Positions 34,557 through 44,314 of a stretch of DNA of 64,000 nucleotides are shown piece by piece. The notes below the pieces were generated by a model. That model was not told the origin of the DNA, ran no database searches, and saw only the letters and a list, made by a program, of their open reading frames with translations. This DNA is from Amazonocrinis nigriterrae CENA67 (GTDB lineage: Bacteria > Cyanobacteriota > Cyanobacteriia > Cyanobacteriales > Nostocaceae): contig NZ_JAECZC010000010.1 in assembly GCF_016056305.1 (NCBI RefSeq), positions 36,576 to 100,575 of the forward strand. Direction: 5' to 3'. Position 1 is the stretch's first letter, and every line of letters starts with the position of its first letter. Both the position numbers and the translations under genes were made by a program.

Positions 34557-34772
34557 ATGCGTACAAACAATGCGATCGTTGACGACCAAGGTTTGATGAA
34601 CAACTTTGCGATCGAGCCAAAAGTTTATGTGGATGAGCAAGGTAACCGCACTGGCTTCACCCCCTATGCAGAACTGCTCAACGGTCGTTTAGCAATGATT
34701 GGTTTTATCTCTTTGATAGTATTAGAAGTACTTACAGGACACGGCGTCCTTGGTGTTTTAAGAAGCCTGTAA
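34557..34772 (+). CDS. hli: High-light-inducible protein (one-helix CAB-like)
   Basis: A 71-residue protein. The single membrane helix carries the chlorophyll-binding signature ELLNGRLAMIGFI (E-x-x-N-x-R-x-A-M) and is followed by LIVLEVLTGHGVLG. Hli proteins bind chlorophyll and carotenoid and protect photosystem assembly under high light. The ATG at 34557 is preferred over an upstream start at 34515 that would add 14 unlike residues. A perfect palindrome at 34807 follows and may be its terminator. Confidence 0.95.
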   Translation: MRTNNAIVDDQGLMNNFAIEPKVYVDEQGNRTGFTPYAELLNGRLAMIGFISLIVLEVLTGHGVLGVLRSL

Positions 34773-34806
34773 AAGCTGATTTTTGTCGCTTCACTCTGAA
34801 ACAATG

Positions 34807-34832
34807 TAGAGACGGGAAATTTCCCGTCTCTA
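34807..34832 (+). terminator. Perfect 26-bp palindrome after hli
   Basis: TAGAGACGGGAAA followed by its exact complement TTTCCCGTCTCTA, then AGTTT, 35 bp after the hli stop. It matches the dispersed TAGAGACG palindrome at 60258 in its outer arms. Confidence 0.7.
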
Positions 34833-34911
34833 AGTTTATGGGGAGTTTCATGCTATTTTGGCAGTAACTGATAGCAAGAGCCGTTTTCAGGGTAAAGGTA
34901 TCGGATAAATT

Positions 34912-35493
34912 ATGGCTTTAACTAATTCAACAATGTTGCCATTAGGCACTAAAGCACCAGATTTTCATCTACCGGAAGTGGTATCTGGAAAGACAACTTC
35001 ACTTGCCACCTTTGCAGATAAAAAAGCGCTGTTGGTAATGTTTATTTGTCGGCATTGCCCATTTGTAAAGCATGTCCAAAAAGAATTAGCACAGTTAGGA
35101 AAAGATTATTTCACAAGCGATTTGGGGATTGTTGCCATCAGTGCTAATGATGCCAAGAATTACCCAGATGATGCGCCAGACTCGTTAAAGGCATTTGTCA
35201 CAGAACAAGGCTTTACTTTTACCTTGTGTTACGACGAAACTCAGGAGACAGCAAAAGCTTACACAGCAGCTTGCACACCTGATTTTTTTGTATTTGATCA
35301 AGAACGAAAACTTGTCTATCGCGGACAATTAGATGATAGCCGCCCTAGTAATGGCAAACCTGTAACAGGTGCAGATTTACGTGCTGCTATTGACGCAGTA
35401 TTGGCGGGTAAACCCGTAACAGATGAACAAAAGCCTAGTGTTGGTTGTAATATTAAATGGAAATCTGGGAACGCACCCAGTTATTTTGGTTAA
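34912..35493 (+). CDS. Thioredoxin-fold/peroxiredoxin-like protein
   Basis: A 193-residue AhpC/TSA-type protein starting with GTKAPDFHLPEVVSGK, with the redox site FICRHCPFVKHV (CxxC-like CRHC) on the first helix and DFFVFDQERKLVYRGQLDD further on. The CRHCPFV variant marks a family widespread in cyanobacteria, probably a thiol reductase or peroxidase; the substrate is unknown. The C-terminus has an extra Cys in PSVGCNIKWK. Confidence 0.88.
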   Translation: MALTNSTMLPLGTKAPDFHLPEVVSGKTTSLATFADKKALLVMFICRHCPFVKHVQKELAQLGKDYFTSDLGIVAISANDAKNYPDDAPDSLKAFVTEQGFTFTLCYDETQETAKAYTAACTPDFFVFDQERKLVYRGQLDDSRPSNGKPVTGADLRAAIDAVLAGKPVTDEQKPSVGCNIKWKSGNAPSYFG

Positions 35494-35665
35494 TATTACA
35501 CAACACCCCATGATTCCACCAAAGCTGATAGAAATTCCTCGTACCTTTATCTGAGGGACTAATTACAGCGCCTGTTCCCTATTCCCGATTCCCTTTTACT
35601 TATATAAATATCCTCCCTTACGCGATCGCAGATAGCTGTAAAGGAGGATATAAACTACTTGATTA

Positions 35666-36178
35666 TTAGTGCTTAATTTCCAAATTGAGGATGTAGCGTC
35701 CGAGTTGGACTTTTTCTGCCCACAATTCGTATTCTAAACGTAGATGCTCAGGTAATGAGTGTCCGTTGAGGGCCAAGTTAGTCGTAAAATTGCGTAAGCG
35801 GATAGGGTCGTTAGGTTGCAAAGACTCAGTTGGCAACCAATAGCGACTAACGCCATAAACGCCTTGTTCCCAGAAGTGACGGTAACTTACTTGACCGTTA
35901 CCTTGCATAGTCATGATGACTCGGTAAGGGGAAATCTCCAGCCACAAGACTCTAGGACTGCTGGGGGCGTAAGCGCTGCTGGTTTTTGGGGGAAGGGCAT
36001 CCTCTGAACTAAGGGAGTTTGCTAGTTCACAGGTAATTAGAGGCGGTGCAGTCAACAATAAATGAAACCGATCGCTGTCTTTTTGATACAGTGTCCCGGA
36101 CGTTTCAACAACAGACCAAAATGGCAGATCAGTCGAAATAAGTGATAAGCACACGGGCTTGCGGTGATAAGTCAGCAT
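35666..36178 (-). CDS. Conserved hypothetical protein (170 aa)
   Basis: A soluble, mostly beta-strand protein with no signal or membrane segment. Recognisable stretches are VLWLEISPYRVIMTMQGNG, YRHFWEQGVYGVSRYWLP and the C-terminal LRLEYELWAEKVQLGRYIL. It looks like a cyanobacterial family of unknown function. It is convergent with the thioredoxin-fold gene. Confidence 0.75.
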   Translation of the reverse strand: MLTYHRKPVCLSLISTDLPFWSVVETSGTLYQKDSDRFHLLLTAPPLITCELANSLSSEDALPPKTSSAYAPSSPRVLWLEISPYRVIMTMQGNGQVSYRHFWEQGVYGVSRYWLPTESLQPNDPIRLRNFTTNLALNGHSLPEHLRLEYELWAEKVQLGRYILNLEIKH

Positions 36179-36785
36179 GGGAGCGATAAGGGCTAAAAGC
36201 TATTGAACAAAATCAAATCAATACCAGTATCTCTAGCAGGTCATGGTCAGAAACTAAATAGTAAAACATGCTTAATATTAACTGAAGATGCTTATTTGGT
36301 AAGCTAACTAGATAAAAATGAAAACAAGTGAAATATTAATTTAAAGAGCAAAAACAATACTTTTTATACGGAGAGGTCAGTTTTCAGTTAAGCTGGTGAA
36401 TACTTAAATCTTTGTAAATAGTGAAGATCAAAGCGTCGAGAGAGCGACAGTTATTGCAGAAGCACAAGACATTATTACAGTAGTTTTCGTTGGGATAAAG
36501 TACAAAAGCTACAGGTTTTGAGGCAGGAGGCAGGAGGCAGGAGTTCAAAACTTTTCATATCTGATGAATCAGTTCTGCGTTTTTTACCTCATTTAAAACC
36601 AAACTCCTGTAAGTATATTCTGAAAGAATAACTGAACATCAGAACTATTTTTAGTAGATTTGATTAAATTTCATACAATCAAAAGCGATACCATACTAAA
36701 GAGGAAGTCCTCGGTGGCTGCATAATTCACTAATGAACTTCTGATATATTCAAAAACCAGTGTATTTAAAAGTTAGTGTATCCTA
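36179..36785. other. 607-bp intergenic region upstream of aroA
   Basis: A/T-rich, with a GGCAGGA heptamer repeated three times at 36524-36544. No open frame with a convincing ribosome-binding site and no obvious structured RNA was recognised. Confidence 0.5.
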
Positions 36786-38138
36786 ATGTCGGCTTCTGTT
36801 ATAACCGTAGAAACTCAAGAAGACCTATCTCACAAGTTGATTATCCAACAAACCTCTGTTGGACTATCCTTAAAAGGCAGCATCCGAGTACCAGGAGATA
36901 AATCTATCTCCCACCGTGCTTTGATGTTGGGTGCTTTAGCCCAAGGTGAAACCGAAATCGCAGGTCTGCTCTTAGGAGAAGATCCCCGCAGCACTGCCAG
37001 CTGTTTTCAAGCTTTAGGTGCGGAAATTTCGGAACTAAATACAGAATTAGTGCGGGTTAAAGGTATTGGTCTGGGAAATTTGCTTGAACCAGTTGATGTA
37101 TTGAATGCTGGCAACTCTGGCACAACACTGCGACTGATGTTGGGACTTTTAGCATCTCATCCAGGGCGCTTTTTCACGGTAACAGGCGATGGTTCTTTGC
37201 GATCGCGTCCCATGTCCCGTGTTGTTAAACCTTTGCAACAAATGGGGGCGCAAATTTGGGGACGCCAAAATAATTCCCTAGCACCACTGGCAATTACTGG
37301 ACAAGCCCTCAAACCCACTCATTATCACTCGCCCATCGCCTCCGCTCAAGTGAAATCTTGTATATTACTTGCGGGTTTGTTAACCGAAGGCAAAACCACT
37401 GTCACCGAACCCGCGCTTTCGCGCGACCACAGCGAACGGATGCTAAGAGCATTTGGTGCAGACCTGACCACAGACCCGGAAACTAATAGTGTAACAATTA
37501 TTGGCCCTGCTCAACTTTACGGACAAAAAGTAGTTGTACCAGGAGATATCAGTTCAGCTGCCTTTTGGTTAGTAGCTGGGGCAATTGTACCTGGTTCTAA
37601 TTTACTAATTGAAAATGTCGGTGTTAATCCCAGTCGCACGGGAATATTAGAAGCTTTATCTTTGATGGGAGCAGATGTGGAACTGGAAAATCAGCGAGAA
37701 GTTGCTGGTGAACCGGTCGCCGATTTACGAGTGCGTCACAGTCGTTTAAAAAGTTGCACCATTGCTGGGGATATTATACCGAGATTAATTGATGAAATTC
37801 CCATTTTGGCAGTCGCAGCGGTTTTTGCCGAAGGAACAACAGTGATTAGGGATGCAGAGGAATTAAGGGTTAAAGAAAGCGATCGCATTGCGGTAATGGC
37901 CCAGCAACTCAATAAAATGGGAGCCAAGGTAACTGAATTACCTGATGGTATGGAAATTACTGGCGGTACCCCCTTAGTGGGCACCGATGTAGATAGCCAT
38001 ACAGATCATCGCATTGCCATGAGTTTAGCGATCGCAGCTCTAGTCGCCTCTGGAATCACCTCGATTCATCGTGCAGAAGCAGCAGCCATTTCCTACCCCA
38101 ACTTCACTGCTACCCTACAACAAGTTTGCCAATTTTAA
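36786..38138 (+). CDS. aroA: 3-phosphoshikimate 1-carboxyvinyltransferase (EPSP synthase)
   Basis: A 450-residue enzyme joining shikimate-3-phosphate and PEP in the shikimate pathway. Landmarks: [45 protein letters not shown] and [13 protein letters not shown]. It has SAQVK, RDHSE and GDIS elements, the pattern of class II enzymes (SAQxK, RxHxE, GDxS). A 25- to 30-residue N-terminal extension before [10 protein letters not shown] is typical of cyanobacterial forms. Confidence 0.96.
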   Translation: MSASVITVETQEDLSHKLIIQQTSVGLSLKGSIRVPGDKSISHRALMLGALAQGETEIAGLLLGEDPRSTASCFQALGAEISELNTELVRVKGIGLGNLLEPVDVLNAGNSGTTLRLMLGLLASHPGRFFTVTGDGSLRSRPMSRVVKPLQQMGAQIWGRQNNSLAPLAITGQALKPTHYHSPIASAQVKSCILLAGLLTEGKTTVTEPALSRDHSERMLRAFGADLTTDPETNSVTIIGPAQLYGQKVVVPGDISSAAFWLVAGAIVPGSNLLIENVGVNPSRTGILEALSLMGADVELENQREVAGEPVADLRVRHSRLKSCTIAGDIIPRLIDEIPILAVAAVFAEGTTVIRDAEELRVKESDRIAVMAQQLNKMGAKVTELPDGMEITGGTPLVGTDVDSHTDHRIAMSLAIAALVASGITSIHRAEAAAISYPNFTATLQQVCQF

Positions 38139-38259
38139 GAGGATAGGGGGATGGGGAGCAGGGGAGAATAACTAATGACAAGTGACAAATTTCATCACCT
38201 GCTTCCTAAATTTTAGACCTGAATCCTTACAATACTCTGAATATTAATTTAAATGCGAT

Positions 38260-39222
38260 TTAAATGCGATCGCGGTTATGAGGTGCATCAAAATCAATTA
38301 CAGGCCCTTTTGGTACAATCCGCGTTGGATTAACCTGCGGATGGCTCCTGTAATAATGTCGTTTGATGTGGTCAAGATTGCAAGTTTCTTTCACTCCCGG
38401 AAATTGGTAAAGTTCTTTGAGATAATTCCAGAGATTAGGATAATCTACAATCCGGCGGAGATTGCATTTGAAATGGACATAATAAACTGCATCGAAACGA
38501 AACAGGGTAGTGAACATACACCAGTCCGCCTCAGTAATCTCATTCCCACAAAGATAGCGTTGTTTTTCTAATACTTTTTCCCAATAGTCAAGAGCAGCAA
38601 ATAATTCTGTGACTGCTTCGTCATAAGCCGATTGAGAAGTTGCAAACCCTGCACGATACACACCATTATTGATGGGTTGATAAATCGCATCAATCGTCTG
38701 ATCAACTATTTCTTGTAAATGCTCAGGATAAAAGTTAATATTTTGTTTAGCGAAAGCATCGAATTGTGTATCAAACATCTTGATGATTTCGCGGGATTCG
38801 TTATTGACAATTGTCTGTTTTTGAGAATCCCATAAAACTGGCACTGTCACCCGTCCACTATAATGTGGATCAGCCTTCAGATAAAGTTGCCAGAGGTACT
38901 GAGTACCATTCACAGTATCGGGAATAGACCCTGGTTCATCGGTAAATTCCCAACTATTTTGATCAATCTCCGCAGCAACCACTGATAAACCAATGGCATT
39001 TTCTAGTCCTTTTAACTGGCGGATAATTGCGGTACGACACGCCCAAGGACAAGCCCAAGAAATATATAAATGATAGCGCCCAGGTTCAGCTTTAAACCCA
39101 CTAGAACCATCGGCTGTAATTTGATGGCGAAAAGTTGTTGATGGACGAATAAATTTACCTTGTGAATCTTCTTGATCTCGTCTTGAGATCCACTGACCAT
39201 CTTTGAGGATTCCTAAACCCAT
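38260..39222 (-). CDS. Glutathionyl-hydroquinone reductase (ECM4/YqjG type GST)
   Basis: A 320-residue Xi-class glutathione transferase. The catalytic motif CPWA appears in YISWACPWACRTAI, with the preceding FKAEPGRYHLY typical of the class; further landmarks are ESREIIKMFD and the C-terminal helical domain with RFDAVYYVHFKCN. It reductively removes glutathione from glutathionyl-hydroquinones. The ATG at 39220-39222 has GGAG 6 bp upstream and is preferred over the ATG six codons earlier. Confidence 0.92.
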   Translation of the reverse strand: MGLGILKDGQWISRRDQEDSQGKFIRPSTTFRHQITADGSSGFKAEPGRYHLYISWACPWACRTAIIRQLKGLENAIGLSVVAAEIDQNSWEFTDEPGSIPDTVNGTQYLWQLYLKADPHYSGRVTVPVLWDSQKQTIVNNESREIIKMFDTQFDAFAKQNINFYPEHLQEIVDQTIDAIYQPINNGVYRAGFATSQSAYDEAVTELFAALDYWEKVLEKQRYLCGNEITEADWCMFTTLFRFDAVYYVHFKCNLRRIVDYPNLWNYLKELYQFPGVKETCNLDHIKRHYYRSHPQVNPTRIVPKGPVIDFDAPHNRDRI

Positions 39223-39277
39223 ATTTATCTCCTGAGTCAACAGTCACCAGTCAAAAGTCAACAGTCAAAAACTTGAG

Positions 39278-39302
39278 ACTAATGACTAATGACTAATGAC
39301 TA
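39278..39302. repeat. Heptamer tandem repeat (GACTAAT)
   Basis: Three copies of GACTAAT or ACTAATG immediately after gatC; CAGTCA(A) units precede it from 39240. Confidence 0.8.
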
Positions 39303-39306
39303 GTAT

Positions 39307-39597
39307 CTATTCAGCATTCAAGATTTTTGGTACTTTGAAAAATTCACCTTCTTGTTCAGGCGCACTGTTAAGGATGGCTTCGCGTTCAGGATAGGGTTGC
39401 AACTCATCCTCTCGCGTCACATTACTCACATCAATAGCCCTTGCTGTTGGAGGCACATCGCTGACATCCAGTTCACTCAGCTGCTGAACATAATCCAAAA
39501 TACTTCCTAGTTGAGTGGTAAATTGCTCCTCCTCTTCTGGTGTTAATTCTAAACGGGCGAGAAGGGCTACTTTGCGAACTTGTTCACGATCAATCAT
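39307..39597 (-). CDS. gatC: Asp-tRNA(Asn)/Glu-tRNA(Gln) amidotransferase subunit C
   Basis: A 96-residue GatC: it begins [18 protein letters not shown], then [19 protein letters not shown], and ends in the conserved [21 protein letters not shown]. It stabilises GatA/GatB in the transamidation that makes Gln-tRNA in organisms without GlnRS. gatA and gatB are not adjacent, as is common in cyanobacteria. Confidence 0.95.
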   Translation of the reverse strand: MIDREQVRKVALLARLELTPEEEEQFTTQLGSILDYVQQLSELDVSDVPPTARAIDVSNVTREDELQPYPEREAILNSAPEQEGEFFKVPKILNAE

Positions 39598-39654
39598 AAT
39601 TTGTGAGTTATCAGTTATGAGTTATGAGTGAGTAGTTAAGAGCAAAGAGTGATA

Positions 39655-39684
39655 ATTCCTAACTCCTAACTCCTAACTCCTAAC
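39655..39684. repeat. Heptamer tandem repeat (CCTAACT)
   Basis: About four copies of CCTAACT directly downstream of the ycf3 stop at 39687. Confidence 0.85.
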
Positions 39685-39686
39685 TT

Positions 39687-40208
39687 TTAGAAGAATACGT
39701 CAATTTGCATACGCCCAGTAGTTTTTAACCAGTTTTGGGCTTCAATGTAGTTGTTGGGAGCCATGCGAATCGCTCTAATCCAATAATCGGCTGCTTTGTC
39801 AAACAGTGCTTCCCCTGCGTCGTTGTCCCCAGCTTCTTTAGCTTTTTCGCCTTGGTAGTGGTAAATTACAGCGATGTTGTTTAAGGCTTGGGGTAGACGT
39901 GGGTTCAACTCGATCGCCTGGTGATAAAATTCTAAAGCCTTTTCGTGGTCACCATTGCTAGCGTAGATTAGCCCCATATTGTAGAGAATATAGCCGCGAT
40001 CGTTGGGGTCTTCTTCTAGCGTTAGGGCTTCTTCGTAGTATTCTAGTGCTTCGGCATATTCTCCTTCTGCCTGGGCTGACATTCCATCTCGGTAATAAAC
40101 AAATGCTTCTTTCGCTTTTCTGTTTGCTGGCAGGATTTTCAGGATGAGATCCGCCATCACTGTAAAAGATTTATCAACAAAGTTATCGTTTTTTTGTGTT
40201 CTTGGCAT
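39687..40208 (-). CDS. ycf3: Photosystem I assembly protein Ycf3
   Basis: A 173-residue TPR protein. After [20 protein letters not shown] come three TPR motifs (about residues 35-68, 72-105 and 120-153), including [20 protein letters not shown] and [20 protein letters not shown]. It chaperones assembly of PsaA/PsaB/PsaC at the thylakoid. Its start codon is 13 bp from a nine-copy GGGAATT array, so the repeat lies in the leader or core promoter. Confidence 0.96.
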
Positions 40209-40221
40209 ATTTGTCTGTTTT

Positions 40222-40284
40222 GGGAATTGGGAATTGGGAATTGGGAATTGGGAATTGGGAATTGGGAATTGGGAATTGGGAATT
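40222..40284. repeat. Nine perfect GGGAATT heptamers upstream of ycf3
   Basis: Nine uninterrupted head-to-tail copies of GGGAATT, the longest heptamer array in the window. The ycf3 ATG is at 40206-40208, so on the - strand transcripts AATTCCC repeats would sit in or just before the 5' leader. Confidence 0.95.
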
Positions 40285-40372
40285 GTTATTAGTTATTTCT
40301 CCTCATCCTCCCTGCTCCCTTGCTCCCCTGCTCCCCATCTCCCCTGCTCCCCTGGTACACTCAATAGTTAAT

Positions 40373-41068
40373 TTAACTGATTTGAAGGGAATTCTTCTCG
40401 CTGAGGGGTATGATACATTCTGGACTGTTGTGTTGAGAGTTATTCACCAAGGTACTAACTGGATAGGCTCTCATTACTTCGGCTGCATAGGGTAATAATA
40501 GCTGCTGTAAGGCTTCAGGCGTTTGCACTTGGGTATCTAACCACAAATTGTAATCTTGCGGAGCAATAATTACTGGCATACGATCATGAATCGGTTGCAG
40601 TAATTCATTGGCTGCTGTTGTCAAAATTGTACAAGAGACTATTTCCTCTTGGGCAGGCGATCGCCATTTTGACCACAATCCCGCAAAACCAAAGGGTTGT
40701 CCATCTTGGAGACGAAAATAAAATGGCTGCTTCTTACCCTGCTGTCGTTGCCACTCATAAAAACCATCAGCTAGCACCAAACAGCGTTGGTGCTTGAAGG
40801 CTGAACGAAAAGCAGGTTTTTCCGCAACAGTTTCTGCCCTAGCGTTGATTAACTTTGCCCCCATTCCAGGATCTTTCGCCCAGGAAGGAATTAACCCCCA
40901 ACGTAAATATTGAAATTCACGCTGATCACTGTGGGGGTTATGTAGCACGGTTGCTACCATTTGCGTAGGTGCAATGTTATATTGAGGCACTAAATCTGCA
41001 ACTAGCTGTACACCAAAAACTTGGGCTAACACTGTTGCTGGTTGGTTTAAAGTAAATCTTCCACACAT
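40373..41068 (-). CDS. SOS response-associated peptidase (SRAP, YedK/HMCES family)
   Basis: A 231-residue protein starting MCGRFTL, with the catalytic Cys2 that links to abasic sites in single-stranded DNA. The other active-site elements are visible: [15 protein letters not shown] (Asn and Glu), [13 protein letters not shown], and HDRMPVII (His). It shields abasic sites during replication. It stands alone; the gap to the GST gene is A/T rich. Confidence 0.95.
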   Translation of the reverse strand: MCGRFTLNQPATVLAQVFGVQLVADLVPQYNIAPTQMVATVLHNPHSDQREFQYLRWGLIPSWAKDPGMGAKLINARAETVAEKPAFRSAFKHQRCLVLADGFYEWQRQQGKKQPFYFRLQDGQPFGFAGLWSKWRSPAQEEIVSCTILTTAANELLQPIHDRMPVIIAPQDYNLWLDTQVQTPEALQQLLLPYAAEVMRAYPVSTLVNNSQHNSPECIIPLSEKNSLQIS

Positions 41069-41272
41069 AATTTTATTTTCGACTAATGAATAAAATAAAA
41101 CCTTTGATACCAGGATTAAATAACACTTTCTTTTTTATTTTCTCAGATAATTAATCATGTTTTGCAAAAAGGTACAACAAATATAAAAACAATCCTGTTT
41201 GGCAACATTTTTTTTGTAAAATATTGTATTTTAGGTCATCATCTACTAATACATTCATCAACATTTTTCTAC

Positions 41273-41914
41273 ATGGAAACATTAAAACTGTACGATTTTT
41301 TACCCTCTGGCAATGGTTATAAGATACGTCTTTTATTGACACAAATGGGTATGCCCTTTGAAAGGATAGAGATTAACATCTTGAAAGGTGAGACTCGAAC
41401 ACCAGAATTTTTAAGTAAAAATCCCAATGGTAAGATACCAGTTTTGGAAATTGAGCCAGGAAAATACTTGGCAGAATCAAATGCCATATTGGTGTATTTG
41501 AGTGAAGGCACAGAATTTCTACCATATGATCGCTTTTTAAGAGCGCAAGTACTACAATGGTTATTTTTTGAACAATACAGCCATGAACCTTATATTGCTA
41601 CATCCAGGTTTTGGATTTCAATTTTAGGTAAAGCTGAAGAATATCGTGTAGCTATAGAGCAAAAACGTGAACCAGGTTACGCAGCACTAAAAGTGATGGA
41701 AAACCATTTGAGCAAACACACCTTTTTTGTGGGTGAGCGTTACACTATTGCTGATATTGCTTTATTTGCGTATACTCATGTTGCTGATGAAGGCGGATTT
41801 GATTTGACAAAATTTCCTGCAATCCAAGCTTGGATAGAACGAGTTAAAGCTCAGCCTAGCTATATAAGCATCACCCAAGAAAAATTCATGAATTATTGTT
41901 ACAATCTCGGATGA
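41273..41914 (+). CDS. Glutathione S-transferase family protein
   Basis: A 213-residue two-domain GST. The thioredoxin-like domain has LYDFLPSGNGYKIRLLLTQMG, NPNGKIPVLEIE and YLAESNAILVYLSEG; the helical domain has FFVGERYTIADIALFAYTHV with the usual N-capping Ser/Thr-x-x-Asp. The ATG at 41273 begins the fold directly; an upstream ATG at 41162 would add 37 unlike residues. Substrate unknown. Confidence 0.92.
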   Translation: METLKLYDFLPSGNGYKIRLLLTQMGMPFERIEINILKGETRTPEFLSKNPNGKIPVLEIEPGKYLAESNAILVYLSEGTEFLPYDRFLRAQVLQWLFFEQYSHEPYIATSRFWISILGKAEEYRVAIEQKREPGYAALKVMENHLSKHTFFVGERYTIADIALFAYTHVADEGGFDLTKFPAIQAWIERVKAQPSYISITQEKFMNYCYNLG

Positions 41915-41981
41915 AAATTCCTCTACCTCGTTCCCGACTTACTCAACAATTACGCAAAAGTTACTAGATAATTGTATCAAT

Positions 41982-42191
41982 TTAAATCAGCTTTAGCCGA
42001 GAGGATAAACCTGATTTAATTTTGATATGCGATTTCGGCACATCATATTTTTCAGCTAGTATTTTAATTAACTCTTCATTTGCTTTACCATCTAGCGGTG
42101 GAGATTTTAAATGTACAGTCAGGCTGCCATCAGTTTGTTCTTCAATTTTTTGCTGTTTTGAATTAGGTTTCACTTTAACTTTTTTTTGCAT
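41982..42191 (-). CDS. DUF167 (YggU) family protein
   Basis: A 69-residue protein with [19 protein letters not shown], the [17 protein letters not shown] helix and [15 protein letters not shown], matching the small alpha/beta YggU fold of unknown function. Its start lies inside the end of the upstream DUF2809 gene (17-bp overlap), so both are likely translated from one mRNA. Confidence 0.92.
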   Translation of the reverse strand: MQKKVKVKPNSKQQKIEEQTDGSLTVHLKSPPLDGKANEELIKILAEKYDVPKSHIKIKSGLSSRLKLI

Positions 42192-42585
42192 AACCTATTT
42201 TCTGTAACTGTCGCAGCCACAACCAACCTAAAATACAACCCAACACATAATGAGGAAAATCCCACCAACTAAAGGTAGAACCAAGCAACCACTTACCTAT
42301 CAATGTAGCCCGTATCTCTTCTAATAGTGGTGGATGCCAAAGTTGCAAAAACTCGATTATACAGGTAATAATCAAAACCCATACAGTAATTAGCTGGACA
42401 GCTTTTCGAGTTCTGAAAAACCAAAATGCCAACAGACACCAAAATATTTCATAAAATATAGACGACCCGTAGTTATTAAACCACTGATGGGCAGGCCCGG
42501 GGTAGTACTTAAATAAAAAGCCCATCACTACCACAATCAGCAGAGACAGGATGATTAATATTGCTTGGTTACGGTTTTGTAGCAT
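42175..42585 (-). CDS. DUF2809 membrane protein
   Basis: A 136-residue protein with four hydrophobic segments. Family features are [29 protein letters not shown] read in part ([16 protein letters not shown]), [18 protein letters not shown] and the final [15 protein letters not shown]. The family is of unknown function (VanZ-like topology). Confidence 0.88.
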   Translation of the reverse strand: MLQNRNQAILIILSLLIVVVMGFLFKYYPGPAHQWFNNYGSSIFYEIFWCLLAFWFFRTRKAVQLITVWVLIITCIIEFLQLWHPPLLEEIRATLIGKWLLGSTFSWWDFPHYVLGCILGWLWLRQLQKIGYAKKS

Positions 42586-42645
42586 TTCTCAAGGCTAAAG
42601 ACTAAGCAAGATTTTAGCCTTGAAAAAGGGAATTGGCACGGGGAA

Positions 42646-42740
42646 TTGGTAATTGGGAATTGGGAATTGGATTCTACTATTAGTCATCACATCTCACCCA
42701 CTACCCATTACCCATCACCCCATCACCCCATCTCCCCTGC
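42646..42740. repeat. Heptamer-like and polypyrimidine repeats
   Basis: GGTAATTGGGAATTGGGAAT followed by CCCATTACCCATCACCCCAT-type runs between the DUF2809 and DUF2231 genes; no coding signal. Confidence 0.6.
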
Positions 42741-42751
42741 TCCCCTGCCTA

Positions 42752-43300
42752 CTACGGGTATCTTCTGCTACCAGCGCCTACCACACCAATTTTGTGGCGA
42801 TAGGAAAGTTCGGCACCAAACCAGCCAGAAATACTAGTTAGCGTACCAACAATTAGCGATAGTAATAGTCCCCAGGGTAATATGCGTGACTCAGCGTCGC
42901 CTAACCGCAAAAGATAGTTAAAGAGTGTCAAGACTAGGATAGAAACATTCAGAATCAGATGCGCCCAGCCAGCACTGCGCTTGCGGACTCGTTCAATTTT
43001 CAAAAAGTCACTCAAGCCGATCGCAGCTGCTATCAAACCTCCAAGCAATCCCAGTCCGATTAACCATAGCGAAGCCCTGGCCCAGAAGAAATCACGAGTT
43101 AACCAGTAGCCAAAGTCGCTACCCAAAGCAGCGGCTAAAAAGGCTATGGGAAAAATCACACTCAAGGGGTGTAAGGGATGTCCAGCGATCGCTACTGTAC
43201 TGGGTACACCAGGATCACGATACTCTCTGTCGTCACTTTCAATAACCGGTGGGATATTGGGAAAAGGTGTGGAAGTTGTCTGTGTATCTGTAGTTTCCAT
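42752..43300 (-). CDS. DUF2231 membrane protein
   Basis: A 182-residue protein with four membrane segments after a polar N-terminus. The family motif GHPLHPLSVIFPIAFLAAAL (residues 40-59) and IGLSDFLKIERVRKRSAGWAH are visible. DUF2231 proteins are often found with haem or stress proteins, but their function is not known. It starts 17 bp after the DUF2993 gene, so the two are one transcript. Confidence 0.92.
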   Translation of the reverse strand: METTDTQTTSTPFPNIPPVIESDDREYRDPGVPSTVAIAGHPLHPLSVIFPIAFLAAALGSDFGYWLTRDFFWARASLWLIGLGLLGGLIAAAIGLSDFLKIERVRKRSAGWAHLILNVSILVLTLFNYLLRLGDAESRILPWGLLLSLIVGTLTSISGWFGAELSYRHKIGVVGAGSRRYP

Positions 43301-43317
43301 AATTCACTATCCTATTT

Positions 43318-44058
43318 TTAACTTGAGGGAATTTGGTCAACGTCAGCTTCAGCTTGCAGCGTTAGTTTACCTGCTTCTACTATTAGTTGCTTAACTCGCA
43401 GACTTATTCCTTCTAAATCGAAGTTACTCAAATCTAAAATTTCGCTGGTTTCTTCTATCAAAGCTTTTGTCAATTCTGGTGATATTTCTTCTTTTTTGTC
43501 ATACTCAACATTTTCTAGAGAAACAGTTTGACCGTTAGCACTTACACGGGGTGTTGCACAAAAACCAACTTGTTTGATTTCATTACTTTCAATTAACCGA
43601 ATCTCAGCATTCAGTGCTACTTTTCCTTCTCCAGGTAGAGAGAAATCTATATGTTGGGGTGATATTGTCTTTGGTTGTCCATTGATATTTATTTTCTGGC
43701 TTTGCAGTTTTGAGCGGATATATTCAGAGTTGAAAGCACGATTAATATCAGCTTCAGTTAACACTACCCGCGCTTTACCAGTAGCAGGTCTAGTAAGTTC
43801 GATTTTGCCAAAAGCCACACTCAAAGGATTAATAGCAACGCTGTGAATTTGCATTTCCATTTCCTCCATACGGAGGTCTTTTTGCATCACTAAACCATCG
43901 CCCTCAATTGTGACTGAATCTACTTGTCCCTGAACAACTTTCAGCGGGTCTGTTTTGACATCTATATCTAAATTTTCTACTTCATCTAACTGGCTAGATA
44001 AACCTATTTCTACAGCTTTATTCAGTGCTTGCTCTCCTATTCCAGGATTTTCTGCCAT
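43318..44058 (-). CDS. DUF2993 (LmeA-like) protein
   Basis: A 246-residue protein. It begins NPGIGEQALNKAVEIGLSSQ and contains KTDPLKVVQGQVDSVTIEG and LTEADINRAFNSEYIRSKLQ, typical of the DUF2993 family whose members have a lipid-binding tubular fold related to LmeA. No signal peptide is seen. The AEADVDQIPSS tail is polar. It precedes the DUF2231 gene by 17 bp. Confidence 0.88.
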   Translation of the reverse strand: MAENPGIGEQALNKAVEIGLSSQLDEVENLDIDVKTDPLKVVQGQVDSVTIEGDGLVMQKDLRMEEMEMQIHSVAINPLSVAFGKIELTRPATGKARVVLTEADINRAFNSEYIRSKLQSQKININGQPKTISPQHIDFSLPGEGKVALNAEIRLIESNEIKQVGFCATPRVSANGQTVSLENVEYDKKEEISPELTKALIEETSEILDLSNFDLEGISLRVKQLIVEAGKLTLQAEADVDQIPSS

Positions 44059-44314
44059 TATTTACGAATCTCCTGTTTAAGTATCCTTGAGTCAATTTAG
44101 AGAAATAGAATCAAAATTTTATCTATCTGGCGATGGAGTAACTTTTGAAAAGTTATCTGTCAAAAAGAATAATTGCAAAAATGATGATAAAAATTGTCGC
44201 TTTTCTATCCATAGTAGAAAAGTAATCGCTCAAAAGAAGGAGGAAAAATTCATAAACTCTATGTCAACCTGAAATTAGTAAAGATTAAGACCACTTTTCC
44301 GAGGAGAACTCAAG

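Noticed and set aside
40222..40284. Regular repeats considered as CRISPR
   Set aside because: Units are 7 bp with no spacers, and no cas genes are present; this is an STRR array.
41380..41410. GAGACTCGAACAC resembling part of a tRNA T-arm (reverse)
   Set aside because: It lies inside the GST coding sequence and no acceptor or anticodon stem can be built.
44087..44272. 61-codon Lys/Asn-rich frame upstream of the hemerythrin gene
   Set aside because: A/T-rich leader composition; no plausible start signal or homology pattern. It may be leader DNA.
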